From: Verrucomicrobiota bacterium
GTDB taxonomy: Bacteria; Verrucomicrobiota; Verrucomicrobiia; Limisphaerales; J093
DNA: 33,674 nt
Assembly: GCA_016871715.1 (NCBI GenBank)
Contig: VHCO01000058.1
Coordinates: forward strand, 1-33,674
Direction of reading: 5' to 3'
The notes under the pieces were generated by a model. That model worked only from the letters and a program-made list of their open reading frames with translations, did not search any database and was not told the origin of the DNA. The translations under genes were made by a program, and so were the position numbers. Positions 1 through 8,810 of the stretch are shown here, in pieces; position 1 is the stretch's first letter, and each line of letters begins with the position of its first letter.

Positions 1-126
1 GCCGTGGCCTCGCTCGACCGTGGCGCCTTTCCCCTCCCCCTGCCCTTGCCGCGGCATTCGTCCCCCCCTTTGTCGTCCACCCTTTCGCGTTGTCTTTCTC
101 CTCCCCCTCTGGCTACATCTCCGCTC

Positions 127-1491
127 ATGAATTCCCAGCCCCAGCCGTCGCCGTCTCGAATCGCCGCAGTCAATCGCCGCCGCTTCCTTTCGGCTGCCGC
201 CACCCTCCCCCTGACCCTGAGCGTCGTCGCTCCCCGCATCCTGGGCCGCGGCGCCGAGCCGCCCCCGAGCGAGACCCTGAACATCGCCGGGATCGGCATG
301 GGCGGGATGGGCACCGGGGACATTCGGAGTGTCGCCAGCCACAATGTCGTGGCCCTGTGCGACGTCGACCAGCACGCCTTGGAGCGCAACGCCAAGCAAT
401 TCCCCAAGGCGCAGCTCCACCGGGATTTCCGCCGAATGCTCGAGGCCCAGAAGGACATCGATGCCGTCATGATCGCCACGCCGGATCACCAGCACGCCGT
501 CGCCAGTGTGCTGGCCATGAAACTGGGCAAACACGTCCACTGCCAGAAGCCGTTGACGCACTCGGTGTACGAGGCGCGCCTGATGGCCCAAGTCGCCCGA
601 GAAACCAAAGTCGCAACCCAAATGGGCAACCAGGGTCAAGCCGGCGAAGCGCCACGGCTCATCTGCGAAACCATCTGGTCCGGGGTCATCGGCACCGTGC
701 GCGAGGTTCACGGCGGCTCCAATCGTTACCCGCCGATATCGCCCCGCGGCATCCGCCGGCCCCAAGAACGCCCCCCCGTCCCTCCCCAACTGAACTGGGA
801 CTTGTGGCTGGGTCCTGCGCCCGAGCGCCCCTATCATCCTTGCTATCATCCCTTCGCCTGGCGTGGTTGGTGGGACTTCGGCACCGGCGTGTTGGGCGAC
901 ATCGGTTGTCACCAATTCTCGGCCGTGTTCAAAGCCCTCAAGCTCGGCCACCCAGCCTGGGTCGAGGCCTCCTCGTCCAACCACCAATGCCCACCCGAAA
1001 TCGCGGACGAGACCGCCCCATTGTCCTCGATCACACGCTGGCATTTCCCAGCCGAAGGCGATCGTGCCCCCGTCCAACTCACCTGGTGGGACGGCGGCCT
1101 CAAACCGGAGCGTCCCCCTGAGCTGGACGCCAACGCCAGCTTCGCCGAGGGCGACTGGCTCATGATCGTGGGGGATAAGGGCAAGATGTACGGCCACCGC
1201 GTCATCCCGGTGGCTTGCGCCCGCGAACTGGGCGATCCGCCGCGAGTCCTCACCCGTTCGCCCGGCCACTATGAGGAATGGTTACAGGCCTGCAAAGGCG
1301 GCCCCCCGGCCGGCTCGAACTTCATCGACCACGCCGCGCATCTGGCCGAGGTCGTTCTCCTCGGCAACATCGCCATCCGCTCAAAAATCCGCCTCCTCTG
1401 GGATGGCCCGAAGCTGCGCTTCACCAACTCCGAGGAAGCCAACGCGCTCATCCATCCGCCTTACCGAGCCGGCTGGAGTGTGTCGTCCTAG
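127..1491 (+). CDS. Tat-exported Gfo/Idh/MocA family oxidoreductase
   Basis: Predicted NAD(P)-dependent sugar or inositol dehydrogenase-like enzyme of 454 residues, acting in the periplasm. The ATG at 127 is chosen because it places the twin-arginine stretch NRRRFLSAAATLPL near the N-terminus; the reading frame is open upstream to position 4, but that part is proline/serine-rich and unlike a protein domain. The Rossmann fold shows as NIAGIGMGGMGTGD and then VVALCDVD. The conserved EKP motif appears as CQKPLTHS, keeping the lysine, a variant I know from PVC members of the family. The C-terminal domain has WWDFGTGVLGDIGCH. The substrate cannot be read from sequence. The protein ends YRAGWSVSS, two residues past the point where relatives usually stop, directly at a junction with a truncated gene on the other strand. 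Confidence 0.88.
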   Translation: MNSQPQPSPSRIAAVNRRRFLSAAATLPLTLSVVAPRILGRGAEPPPSETLNIAGIGMGGMGTGDIRSVASHNVVALCDVDQHALERNAKQFPKAQLHRDFRRMLEAQKDIDAVMIATPDHQHAVASVLAMKLGKHVHCQKPLTHSVYEARLMAQVARETKVATQMGNQGQAGEAPRLICETIWSGVIGTVREVHGGSNRYPPISPRGIRRPQERPPVPPQLNWDLWLGPAPERPYHPCYHPFAWRGWWDFGTGVLGDIGCHQFSAVFKALKLGHPAWVEASSSNHQCPPEIADETAPLSSITRWHFPAEGDRAPVQLTWWDGGLKPERPPELDANASFAEGDWLMIVGDKGKMYGHRVIPVACARELGDPPRVLTRSPGHYEEWLQACKGGPPAGSNFIDHAAHLAEVVLLGNIAIRSKIRLLWDGPKLRFTNSEEANALIHPPYRAGWSVSS

Positions 1492-1912
1492 ACCCGAAGA
1501 AGGCGAACACCACGTCCGCCTGGGTGCGTTTGAGCCAGTCGTCCGGGCTGCCGAAACCCTCGGACCGCAGCCGCACCGTCAGTTCGTCCCCAGCAAACCC
1601 CAGGTTGCGAACGACCAACTCATGTTGCGGAAACCGGGTATGGATCAGCGATTCGAGCCAACCGGAGTGCTGCATCCGATCCGCCAGCGTGTTGCCAACG
1701 ATGCAGATGTGGTCACCGGGCCGCAGCTCGATTCGGGGTGCACTAGCAGCCCGAGTCGCCAACCCCAAACTCGAACCCATGACCGCCGCCAGCGCCACAC
1801 CCAGGCCGACGCGCCGTCCCGACGCACCCACCGCCCCGGCGCTCCGGCTGCCCCGGCCCCAAATCGGCACGCCGGACTTCATCTCATTCGACCTCGTAAT
1901 ACGCGCGTTCAC
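1448..1912 (-). pseudogene. N-terminal fragment of a PVC-type SGNH/GDSL hydrolase protein
   Basis: The frame encodes 154 residues. After an N-terminal signal-like stretch it has RPGDHICIVGNTLADRMQ, then HTRFPQHELVVRNLGFAGDE and ADVVFAFFG. This is the characteristic start of the SGNH/GDSL domain that opens large secreted proteins in planctomycetes and verrucomicrobia, often followed by beta-propeller, HEAT and CxxCH heme domains. In relatives FFG is followed by YNES or similar and hundreds more residues. Here similarity stops at FFG (about 1493) and 14 unrelated residues follow to a stop inside the 3' end of the oxidoreductase on the other strand. The start may be 1912 or the internal ATG at 1882. 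It cannot form a complete SGNH fold, so I call it a decayed remnant; an assembly misjoin is the alternative. Confidence 0.75.
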
Positions 1913-2065
1913 TGATGCTTGGTATCAGTTCCCTCCGTCACTGACGAGTGGTTTCTCGCCTCCACCCCCGACGACCGCTCGCGTGCTCCCTCAGCGGCTG
2001 CCACAGGGGCGGGCGCGGGGAATCGGCTTTACCTCGCGCCGCCTGCCGGGCACGGTGACTGGGCG

Positions 2066-3694
2066 ATGAAGCGACGAGAGTTCCTTGGGTTGGCTGGCAG
2101 CGGGGTCGCGGCCAGCCTCGTGCCCCCGCGACTCGAGGGGGCGAACCCCGCTCATCTCGGCGCCGGCGCGGCGATGAGGGTCAGACCCTTCGAGCTGGAG
2201 GAAGCGAGCCTCGCCGAGCTGGCGGCGGGTCTGGAAACCGGCCGGTACACGGCGGCCTGGCTGGTGCGGAAATACCTGGCGCGAATCGAACAGGTCGACC
2301 GGCGCGGCCCGGCGCTCAACGCGGTCATCGAGTTGAACCCGGATGCCCCGGCGATCGCTCGCGAACTCGACCGGGAACGCAAGGACCAAGGGCCGCGCGG
2401 GCCGTTGCACGGCCTCCCCATCCTGCTCAAGGACAACATCGATACCCACGACCGGATGCACACCACGGCCGGTTCACTGGCGCTGGCAGCGTCGATCGCG
2501 GCGCGGGATTCGTTCGTGGCTGAAAAGCTGCGCGCCGCCGGCGTGGTCATCCTGGGCAAGACGAACTTGAGCGAGTGGGCCAACTTCCGATCGAACCGAT
2601 CGACCAGCGGCTGGAGCGGTCGCGGCGGCCTGACGCGCAACCCCTATGTCCTGGACCGGAACCCCTCCGGCTCGAGCTCGGGCTCGGCGGTGGCCGTGGC
2701 CGCGAATTTGTGCGCGGCGGCCATCGGCACGGAGACAGATGGGTCGATCCTCTCGCCCGCATCCTACTGCGGCATCGTGGGGGTGAAACCGACGCTTGGC
2801 CTGATCAGCCGCACGGGCATTATTCCCATCGCGCACAGCCAAGACACAGCGGGTCCCATGACGCGCACCGTGACGGACGCGGCCATCCTGTTGCACGCGT
2901 TGGCCGGCCCCGATCCGCGCGACCCAGCTACCCGCGAGAACCCGGCGTCCACCCCGCCAGACTACACCCAGTGCCTGGATCCGCACGGACTGCGCGGGGC
3001 GCGGCTGGGCGTCGCCCGCAAGTTCTTCGGCTCGCACGCGACGCTTCAATCGCTGCTCGATGAGGCACTGGCCACGCTGAAGGCCCTAGGCGCCGAGTTG
3101 ATCGACCCCGCCGACTTGCCTTCGCACGGGAAGTTCGGCAGTGCCGAGTTCGAAGTGTTGTTGTACGAGTTCAAGGCGGACTTGAACGCCTATCTGAGCG
3201 GCCTCGCGCCGCATGTGCCGGTTCATTCGTTGCCGGAGTTGATCGAGTTCAACGAACGCCACGCGGCGCGCGAGCTGCCCTACTTCGGCCAGGAAACCCT
3301 CCACCGGGCCGAGGCCAAAGGTCCGCTCACCGAACCGGCATACCTCGAGGCCCTGGCGACCTGCCGCCGCCTGGCGCGAGATGAGGGCATCGATGCGATC
3401 ATGAATGCGCACCGACTCGATGCCCTCGTCGCTCCCACGACCGGCCCAGCCCATGTCACGGACCTGGTGCATGGCGACCGCGGCACCGGTGGGAGCACCT
3501 CGCCCGCGGCCGTGGCCGGTTACCCCAGCGTCACCGTGCCTGCGGGTTGGGTGGCCGGACTACCGGTCGGGCTCTCCTTCTTCGGCCGCGCGTGGGGCGA
3601 ACCGGTCTTGCTCAAGTTCGCGTTCGCCTTCGAACAGGCCACTCGGTTTCGCGCCCCGCCGCGGTTCTTGCGCGGGGTCTTGCCGCGCCAGTGA
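2066..3694 (+). CDS. Amidase signature family amidase, exported
   Basis: Predicted amide hydrolase of 542 residues with the Ser-cisSer-Lys mechanism of the amidase signature family. The start at 2066 gives [18 protein letters not shown], a Tat-like signal; the frame is open back to 1919 without recognisable content. The catalytic lysine is K122 in LLKDNID. The serine-rich loop is [10 protein letters not shown] (about 201-210), holding the cis-serine, and the likely nucleophile is S227 in GTETDGSI. The C-terminus [17 protein letters not shown] is typical of the family. The ETDGSI variant belongs to the branch with plant and actinobacterial amidases rather than GatA, so a role in tRNA amidation is unlikely. 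No gatB or gatC is nearby. The substrate is unknown. A sialidase-like gene follows 55 bases downstream, possibly co-transcribed. Confidence 0.9.
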   Translation: MKRREFLGLAGSGVAASLVPPRLEGANPAHLGAGAAMRVRPFELEEASLAELAAGLETGRYTAAWLVRKYLARIEQVDRRGPALNAVIELNPDAPAIARELDRERKDQGPRGPLHGLPILLKDNIDTHDRMHTTAGSLALAASIAARDSFVAEKLRAAGVVILGKTNLSEWANFRSNRSTSGWSGRGGLTRNPYVLDRNPSGSSSGSAVAVAANLCAAAIGTETDGSILSPASYCGIVGVKPTLGLISRTGIIPIAHSQDTAGPMTRTVTDAAILLHALAGPDPRDPATRENPASTPPDYTQCLDPHGLRGARLGVARKFFGSHATLQSLLDEALATLKALGAELIDPADLPSHGKFGSAEFEVLLYEFKADLNAYLSGLAPHVPVHSLPELIEFNERHAARELPYFGQETLHRAEAKGPLTEPAYLEALATCRRLARDEGIDAIMNAHRLDALVAPTTGPAHVTDLVHGDRGTGGSTSPAAVAGYPSVTVPAGWVAGLPVGLSFFGRAWGEPVLLKFAFAFEQATRFRAPPRFLRGVLPRQ

Positions 3695-3749
3695 CGAATG
3701 CAGCCGAGCTCGCCTCAGGCCGATCCGCACTGACCCTCTCCTCTCCACC

Positions 3750-4868
3750 ATGACCCCAAGACACCTGATGAACTCGAACCTAATCCCCCCTACCGCGGTG
3801 GCGTTCGCCGTCGCTCTCCTCCAGGTTACCCACGCCCAGCCCGAACGGTTGCCACCGCTTGCGTCGCCCGGCCAGGGCCCCTATCTGAAGGGCGAACTCA
3901 TCTATCCCCTCGACAACAAGCCGACGCCCCAATGCCACGCCTCGACTCTGGCCGAGACTCCCGCCGGCCTGGTGGCCGCCTGGTTCGGCGGCCAACACGA
4001 AAAGCATCCCGACGTGGGGATCTGGCTCTCCCGGCACGACGGCGCGAGTTGGTCGAAAGCCACCGAGGTGGTCAACGGCTCCGAAGGCGAAGCGCAGAAT
4101 TACGCCTGCTGGAACCCGGTGCTCTTTCAACCCCGCACCGGTCCGCTGCTGCTGTTCTACAAGGTCGGCCCCTCGCCCAGCACTTGGTGGGGGATGTTGG
4201 TGACCAGCTCCGACCAAGGCCGAACGTGGTCAACGCCCCGAAAGCTCGGCCGCCACGACGCGATCGGTCACCTGCTCGGGCCGGTGAAGAACAAACCGGT
4301 TCAACTGGCCGACGGCGCCATTCTTTGCCCCTCGAGCACCGAGCACCAGGGTTGGCGGGTCCACTTCGAGCTCACCCGCGACCTCGGCCAGAGCTGGCAG
4401 GTCATCGGGCCCATCCACGACGGCCGCGACTTCGGCGCCATCCAACCCAGCATCTTGACCTACCCCAATGGCAGGTTCCAGATCCTCTGTCGCAGCCGGC
4501 AGAACGTCGTGGCCCAGAGCTGGTCGGAGGACGGCGGCCAGACCTGGGGACCCATGACCGCCACGGTTCTCCCCAACCCCAACGCCGGCACCGACGCCGT
4601 CACCCTCGCTGACGGCCGCCAACTGCTCGTCTACAACCATACCACCCGCAGCCAGCCTTTCCCCTCGGGCCGCAACATGCTGAATGTCGCCCTCTCGCGG
4701 GACGGCAAGGACTGGCGGCCGGTCCTCACCCTCGAACGCGAGCAAGGCGAGTTTTCTTACCCCGCCGTCATCCAGGCGGCGGACGGCAAGGTCCACATCG
4801 CCTACACCTACCTGCGCCAGTCGGTGAAACATGTCGTGCTCGCACCCGACAGGCTCCTCGGCCCCTGA
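3750..4868 (+). CDS. Secreted sialidase-like BNR-repeat protein (exo-alpha-sialidase family)
   Basis: Six-bladed beta-propeller protein of the sialidase/neuraminidase superfamily, 372 residues from the ATG at 3750; a second in-frame ATG at 3768 is equally possible and gives a cleaner signal peptide (MNSNLIPPTAVAFAVALLQ, cleavage near THAQ). Asp-box motifs are visible as SSDQGRTW, TRDLGQSW and SEDGGQTW. Other family-like segments are LVAAWFGGQHEKHPDVGIW and NGRFQILCRSR. The arginine triad and catalytic tyrosine of true sialidases cannot be assigned with certainty by eye, so activity on sialic acid is not shown; many PVC members are of unknown specificity. It probably acts in the periplasm or outside the cell on glycans. 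It lies in the same direction as the amidase. Confidence 0.82.
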   Translation: MTPRHLMNSNLIPPTAVAFAVALLQVTHAQPERLPPLASPGQGPYLKGELIYPLDNKPTPQCHASTLAETPAGLVAAWFGGQHEKHPDVGIWLSRHDGASWSKATEVVNGSEGEAQNYACWNPVLFQPRTGPLLLFYKVGPSPSTWWGMLVTSSDQGRTWSTPRKLGRHDAIGHLLGPVKNKPVQLADGAILCPSSTEHQGWRVHFELTRDLGQSWQVIGPIHDGRDFGAIQPSILTYPNGRFQILCRSRQNVVAQSWSEDGGQTWGPMTATVLPNPNAGTDAVTLADGRQLLVYNHTTRSQPFPSGRNMLNVALSRDGKDWRPVLTLEREQGEFSYPAVIQAADGKVHIAYTYLRQSVKHVVLAPDRLLGP

Positions 4869-5404
4869 ATTCGATCGACTTCCCGCCCAGCGCGCCCTCC
4901 CTCCCCTCCCGCAGGATGCCCACCGCGCTCACCCTGCCGGGTGACGCCGCCAACTGCGGCTCCCTTCCCTGGTGTCACTCATGTCAAGTTCTTTGATCCT
5001 GTCTTATTGCTCCACAGGGTGAGGGCCCCGACCGCGGTCCCTTCCTGGCGCTCACGTCCAGAGCACGCGGACACCAGACAGTGAGTGTCGTGTCAACAAT
5101 TAAAACCCTGTCAAATTAGAGCCTTCAGCCTTCTGCGGTGCGCCCCAAAGATTCGCCAAGTGCTTCTCCCGCAATCGGCCCGTGCGGCCCTCAGAGCCCG
5201 GAGCTCCCTGCCAGCACTCCACATCCATTGGAGTTCAGGAAGCTTGAACGCCAGGTCCCCTACCGTCACCCTGGACAGGTGACAACCATCCGTCAAACGC
5301 GCTCCGCCGGCCTCCTGCCCCTGACCCTGGCCGGCCACGACAGAACCGAGGCCACCCCCAGCGCCGCCTCAAGCCTTCGAGCCAGGGGAGCGAGCTTAGC
5401 CGCC
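4869..5404. other. Gene-free interval upstream of the beta-helix/PDZ gene
   Basis: I see no credible gene here. Open frames starting at 5085 and 5138 have no domain-like content. The interval holds one diverged copy of the three-copy element (4982-5012) and a small AT-rich island around 5089-5120 with two TGTCAA words at 5091 and 5109. These suggest a regulatory region for the downstream gene, but no clear promoter hexamers could be assigned. Confidence 0.5.
4982..5012 (+). repeat. Diverged copy of the TGTCAA-TCTTT-ATTGC intergenic element
   Basis: This copy reads TGTCAAGTTCTTT, then 11 unmatched bases, then ATTGCTC. The same two blocks with exactly the same 11-base spacing occur at 15134 and 15242. 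Only the outer blocks match, so this is a weaker member of the set. Confidence 0.45.
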
Positions 5405-7837
5405 GTGCGGTTGGCCGTGCTGCTGGCGCTCGCGTTGGCCAACTCGATCCAGGCGGCCGAGTTCTTCGTTAGTCCAAGCGGGCGCGACACCGATCCCGGA
5501 ACGCGCACCCAACCATTTGCCACGCTCGCCCGGGCGCAGCAGGCCGCGCGCGCTTTGGCGGGCCAAACCGCCGTCACCATCACCCTGCGCAACGGGACCT
5601 ACTACCTGCCCGAGCCTTTGGTGTTCACCGGCGCCGACTCCGGCACAGGTACGGCCCCGGTCGTTTATCAGGCCTTTGCGGGTGAGGAGCCCGTCCTCAG
5701 TGGCGGGTTGCGGCTCGAGCTGAAATGGGAACCGTTCACGAACGGCATCTGGCGGGCGGCGCTGGCCTCATCCGACCTGCGAGCTCAAGCCTCCGGCCTC
5801 GCCTTGGACCAACTCTTCGTCAATGGCCAACGCCAGCCCATGGCGCGCTATCCCAATTACGGTCCCCAGGCCCAGTACTTTCAAGGTTACGCCAGGGACT
5901 GCTCGGCGCCGGAGCGGGTGGCCCGCTGGGCGCAGCCAGCCGGGGGTTTTCTGCACGCCATGCACCGCTCCCTCTGGGGCGACATGCACTGGCAAATCAC
6001 CGGTAAACGCGCCGATCACACCCTGGATTTGCTGGGCGGTTGGCAAAACAACCGGCAGATGGGCGCCCACGCCGAATACCGCTTCGTCGAGCACATCTTC
6101 GAGGAACTCGATGCCCCCGGCGAATGGTTCCACGATACCCATTCCAACACCCTCTACTACTATCCGCTGCCCGGGCTGGACCTGGCCTCGGCCACCATCG
6201 AAGGCGTGCGCTTGCAGCAGTTGGTCGAGTTCCGCGGCACTCGCCAGGCGCCCGCCCGCCTCATCACCCTGCGCGGCCTCACCTTCCGGCACGCCACCCG
6301 CACCTTTATGGACAACAAGGAACCGCTGCTCCGGAGTGACTGGACCACCAGCCGCAGCGGCGCGATCTATTTCAGCGAGTCCGAGGATTGCACCATGCGC
6401 GATTGCGTGATCGACCAGGTGGGCGGCAACGGCGTCTTCGTCGATGGCTACAACCGGCGCCTGGCGATTGTCGGGTGCCGCATCGCCGAGGCGGGTGCCA
6501 GCGCGATCAGTTTCGTGGGGCGTCCCGCGGCGCTGCGCTCGCCCCTCTTCGAATACCATCAGACGCAAACCCTCGCTGCCATGGACCCGACGCCCGGCCC
6601 GCAGACCCCAGACTACCCGGCCGATTGCCAGGTCGAAGATTGCCTGATCTACCGCACCGGGCGCGTCGAGAAGCAAACCGCCGGGGTTAATATCGCCATG
6701 GCCGAGGCCATCACCGTGCGCCACTGCAGCATCTACGATTGCCCCCGCGCCGGCATCAACATCTGCGACGGCGCCTTCGGCGGGCACCTGATCGAGTTCA
6801 ACGATGTCTTCGACACGGTCAAGGAAACCGGCGACCACGGCTCCTTCAACAGTTGGGGGCGCGACCGCTTCTGGCATCCGGACCGGGCCGTGACCGCAGC
6901 CTGGGTGCGGGAGCACCCGGACATGCCCCGCTGGGACTGCCGCCGGCCCATCGTCCTCCGCAACAACCGCTGGCGCTGCGACCACGGCTGGGACATCGAC
7001 CTGGACGATGGCTCCAGCCACTACGAGCTGTACAACAACCTCTGTTTGGCCGGCGGGATCAAACTGCGCGAGGGCTACTTCCGCCAGGTCTCCAACAACA
7101 TCACCGTCGACTGGACCTTTTGCCCCCACGTCTGGTACCCGGACTCCCACACCACCTTCACCCGGAACATCGTCTGGGAAGACCGCTATCGGCCCGCCGG
7201 CATGCGATCGACCGACCAAAGCCACGGCATCGATCACAACCTCGTGCACCAACCCGGCGCCGCCGCGCGACCGGCGATGGGCCTCCAGCAGTTCGGCGGC
7301 GACCGCCATTCCCTCGTCGCCGACGCCCAGTTCGTCAACCCTGCCGCCGGCGATTACCGAGTCCAAGCAGGCTCGCCCGCGCTGAGCCTCGGATTCACCA
7401 ACTTTCCCATGGACCAATTCGGGGTCCGATCGCCCGCCCTGCGCCGGCTCGCCAAGACGCCGCCTTTGCCCGGCACACTAGCCGCCGCACGCATCCGCAG
7501 CGGCGGTTGGGACCGCAAGTACAGCGTGCCCAAGACTGCCGTCTGGCTGGGCGCAACCCTCAAGAACCTCGGCGACCTCGCCGAACGGTCGGCCGTGGGC
7601 TTGGCCGACCCGGGCGGTGTGCTGGTAGTCTCAGTACTCGCAGACTCGGTTGCGGCCCGAGCCGGCCTGCGCGAGAACGACGTCATCCGCGCTTGCGGTG
7701 GCGAGCGCGTCGACAACCTGGAGCAGTTAGCTCAGTTGGACGTTGCCGCCGAGGGCTCCAACCCGGCGCCCCTGATCCTGCGCGTTTGGCGGAACCAGGC
7801 GGATCTGGACGTCGCAATTCCACGACCCGCGCGGTAA
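5405..7837 (+). CDS. Secreted right-handed parallel beta-helix protein with C-terminal PDZ domain
   Basis: A protein of 810 residues if it starts at the GTG at 5405, which gives the signal peptide MRLAVLLALALANSIQAA directly before the mature start EFFVSPSGRDTDPGT. The frame is open upstream to a GTG at 5138, but those residues are not domain-like. The N-terminal FVSPSGRDTDPGTRTQPFATL and ITLRNGTYYLPEPL match the opening of pectate-lyase-like and GH141-like beta-helix proteins. Beta-helix rungs follow through about residue 660 (IEFNDVFDTV, VLRNNRWR, LYNNLCLAGG). Residues about 700-808 form a PDZ domain (GVLVVSVLADSVAARAGL, then DVIRACGG). The helix could bind or cleave a polysaccharide; specificity is unknown. 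PDZ domains usually bind C-termini or tether proteins, so the fusion may anchor the enzyme at the cell surface. That last point is inference. Confidence 0.85.
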   Translation: MRLAVLLALALANSIQAAEFFVSPSGRDTDPGTRTQPFATLARAQQAARALAGQTAVTITLRNGTYYLPEPLVFTGADSGTGTAPVVYQAFAGEEPVLSGGLRLELKWEPFTNGIWRAALASSDLRAQASGLALDQLFVNGQRQPMARYPNYGPQAQYFQGYARDCSAPERVARWAQPAGGFLHAMHRSLWGDMHWQITGKRADHTLDLLGGWQNNRQMGAHAEYRFVEHIFEELDAPGEWFHDTHSNTLYYYPLPGLDLASATIEGVRLQQLVEFRGTRQAPARLITLRGLTFRHATRTFMDNKEPLLRSDWTTSRSGAIYFSESEDCTMRDCVIDQVGGNGVFVDGYNRRLAIVGCRIAEAGASAISFVGRPAALRSPLFEYHQTQTLAAMDPTPGPQTPDYPADCQVEDCLIYRTGRVEKQTAGVNIAMAEAITVRHCSIYDCPRAGINICDGAFGGHLIEFNDVFDTVKETGDHGSFNSWGRDRFWHPDRAVTAAWVREHPDMPRWDCRRPIVLRNNRWRCDHGWDIDLDDGSSHYELYNNLCLAGGIKLREGYFRQVSNNITVDWTFCPHVWYPDSHTTFTRNIVWEDRYRPAGMRSTDQSHGIDHNLVHQPGAAARPAMGLQQFGGDRHSLVADAQFVNPAAGDYRVQAGSPALSLGFTNFPMDQFGVRSPALRRLAKTPPLPGTLAAARIRSGGWDRKYSVPKTAVWLGATLKNLGDLAERSAVGLADPGGVLVVSVLADSVAARAGLRENDVIRACGGERVDNLEQLAQLDVAAEGSNPAPLILRVWRNQADLDVAIPRPAR

Positions 7838-7891
7838 GCTGGCGCGTCGGCACTTTTCTTCTCGCGGATCGTGGGTGGCGTGCTTCCCACG

Positions 7892-7941
7892 TCCAACATC
7901 CCCATCCCCCCACGCCTGGGCGCCCTCGAGGGGATGTTGGA
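7892..7941. repeat. Inverted repeat with 12-bp perfect stem
   Basis: TCCAACATCCCC at 7892-7903 is perfectly complementary to GGGGATGTTGGA at 7930-7941, with a 26-base loop. It lies 54 bases after the stop of the beta-helix/PDZ gene. A shorter CGTGGG/CCCACG pair sits just upstream. There is no T-run, so it is either a factor-independent terminator of unusual form, an mRNA 3' stabiliser, or a REP-like palindrome. Confidence 0.55.
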
Positions 7942-8011
7942 TCTCAGCCGGTCCTCATCCGCCTGCGTCGGCGCTGCAATCTTTCTACTCGTCAAGCCGT
8001 CTGATACGGCG

Positions 8012-8059
8012 TATAGGTTCACCGAACCCTGAGCGCAACAGGAACCTATAATCAATTCC
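8012..8059 (+). promoter_or_regulatory. Probable leaderless-type promoter overlapped by an inverted repeat
   Basis: TATAAT, a perfect -10 hexamer, lies at 8047-8052, only seven bases before the ATG at 8060, so the transcript would begin at or next to the start codon. The hexamer overlaps the right arm of a perfect 9-bp inverted repeat, TATAGGTTC (8012-8020) and GAACCTATA (8042-8050). An alternative short hairpin is possible inside it, GGTTC-ACC-GAACC (8016-8028). No good -35 box is seen at the normal spacing, which is compatible with an activator or repressor site. Confidence 0.5.
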
Positions 8060-8790
8060 ATGAACCCACACACACCGCCCCCGCGACTCTCCCGCCGCCA
8101 TTTCCTCCAGGCCAGCGCCGCCGCTGCCGCCGGCGTGACCTTGGGGCTGAAGCCCACCTACACCATCGCCGCCAGCAACCCCCAAGGCGCGGACACGACG
8201 AGCATCCTCAACTACAACCCGGACATGGAATATCGCCGGTGCGGCAAGACCGGCTGGATGGTCTCAGCCGTCTGCTTGGGAGGCCACTGGAAGCGCGTGG
8301 ACCAGATGGTGCCCGGGATCTTCCAGGGCGGCAATTGGCTGCGCGCCGATCTGAACCACGCCGAGTTCAACCGCAACCGCCACGACGTCGTCACCCGTTG
8401 CATCGAGCGCGGCATGAATTACATCGACGCCTGCACGCACGCGGAAATCGTCACGTACAGCAAGGCCCTCCGCGGGCGCCGGCACCAAATGTACCTGGGC
8501 TGGTCACACTACGAACACGAAGCCCGCCGCCCCGAATACCGCACCGCCGCCAAACTCATGCAGACCCTCGACGCGAGCCTCAAAGAGACCGGGGAAGAAT
8601 CCGTTGACCTGTGGCGCATCACCTGCATCGCCAGCCCGCGCAAAGGCGCCAACCAGGAACCCCTGCCCGCCCACACCGAACCCGAATCGGAACAGATCGC
8701 CCAGGCCCTCGCCCAGGCCAAGCAGTCCGGCAAAGCCCGCCACACCGGCATCTCGTCGCACGACCGCCGCTGGCTCGAATCCCTCGCTGG
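8060..8790 (+). pseudogene. Truncated Tat-exported aldo/keto reductase
   Basis: The first 243 or so residues are a clear aldo/keto reductase. There is a Tat signal (RRHFLQASAAAAAG), then MEYRRCGKTGWMVSAVCLGG, GMNYIDACTHAE, the strand VDLWRIT, and GKARHTGISSHDRRWLESL. After about position 8787 the frame stays open to 9436 but turns into arginine/proline-rich nonsense, because a different gene is read in another frame. The last third of the TIM barrel, including the NADPH-binding segments near the C-terminus, is missing. The usual catalytic Asp-Tyr-Lys-His set is also atypical: the Tyr equivalent follows ID-AC, as in the PVC subfamily. The gene therefore should not make a working reductase, although its promoter region looks intact. 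Confidence 0.75.
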
Positions 8791-8810
8791 CTATGGGCTC
8801 GCATCCGCGG

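Noticed and set aside
3086..3472. Minus-strand open frame inside the amidase
   Set aside because: Shadow of a gene with clear catalytic motifs on the other strand.
5768..7417. 549-codon antisense open frame across the beta-helix/PDZ gene
   Set aside because: Composition is valine/glycine/aspartate-rich mirror coding of a GC-rich gene, with no domain; the opposite strand has clear beta-helix motifs.
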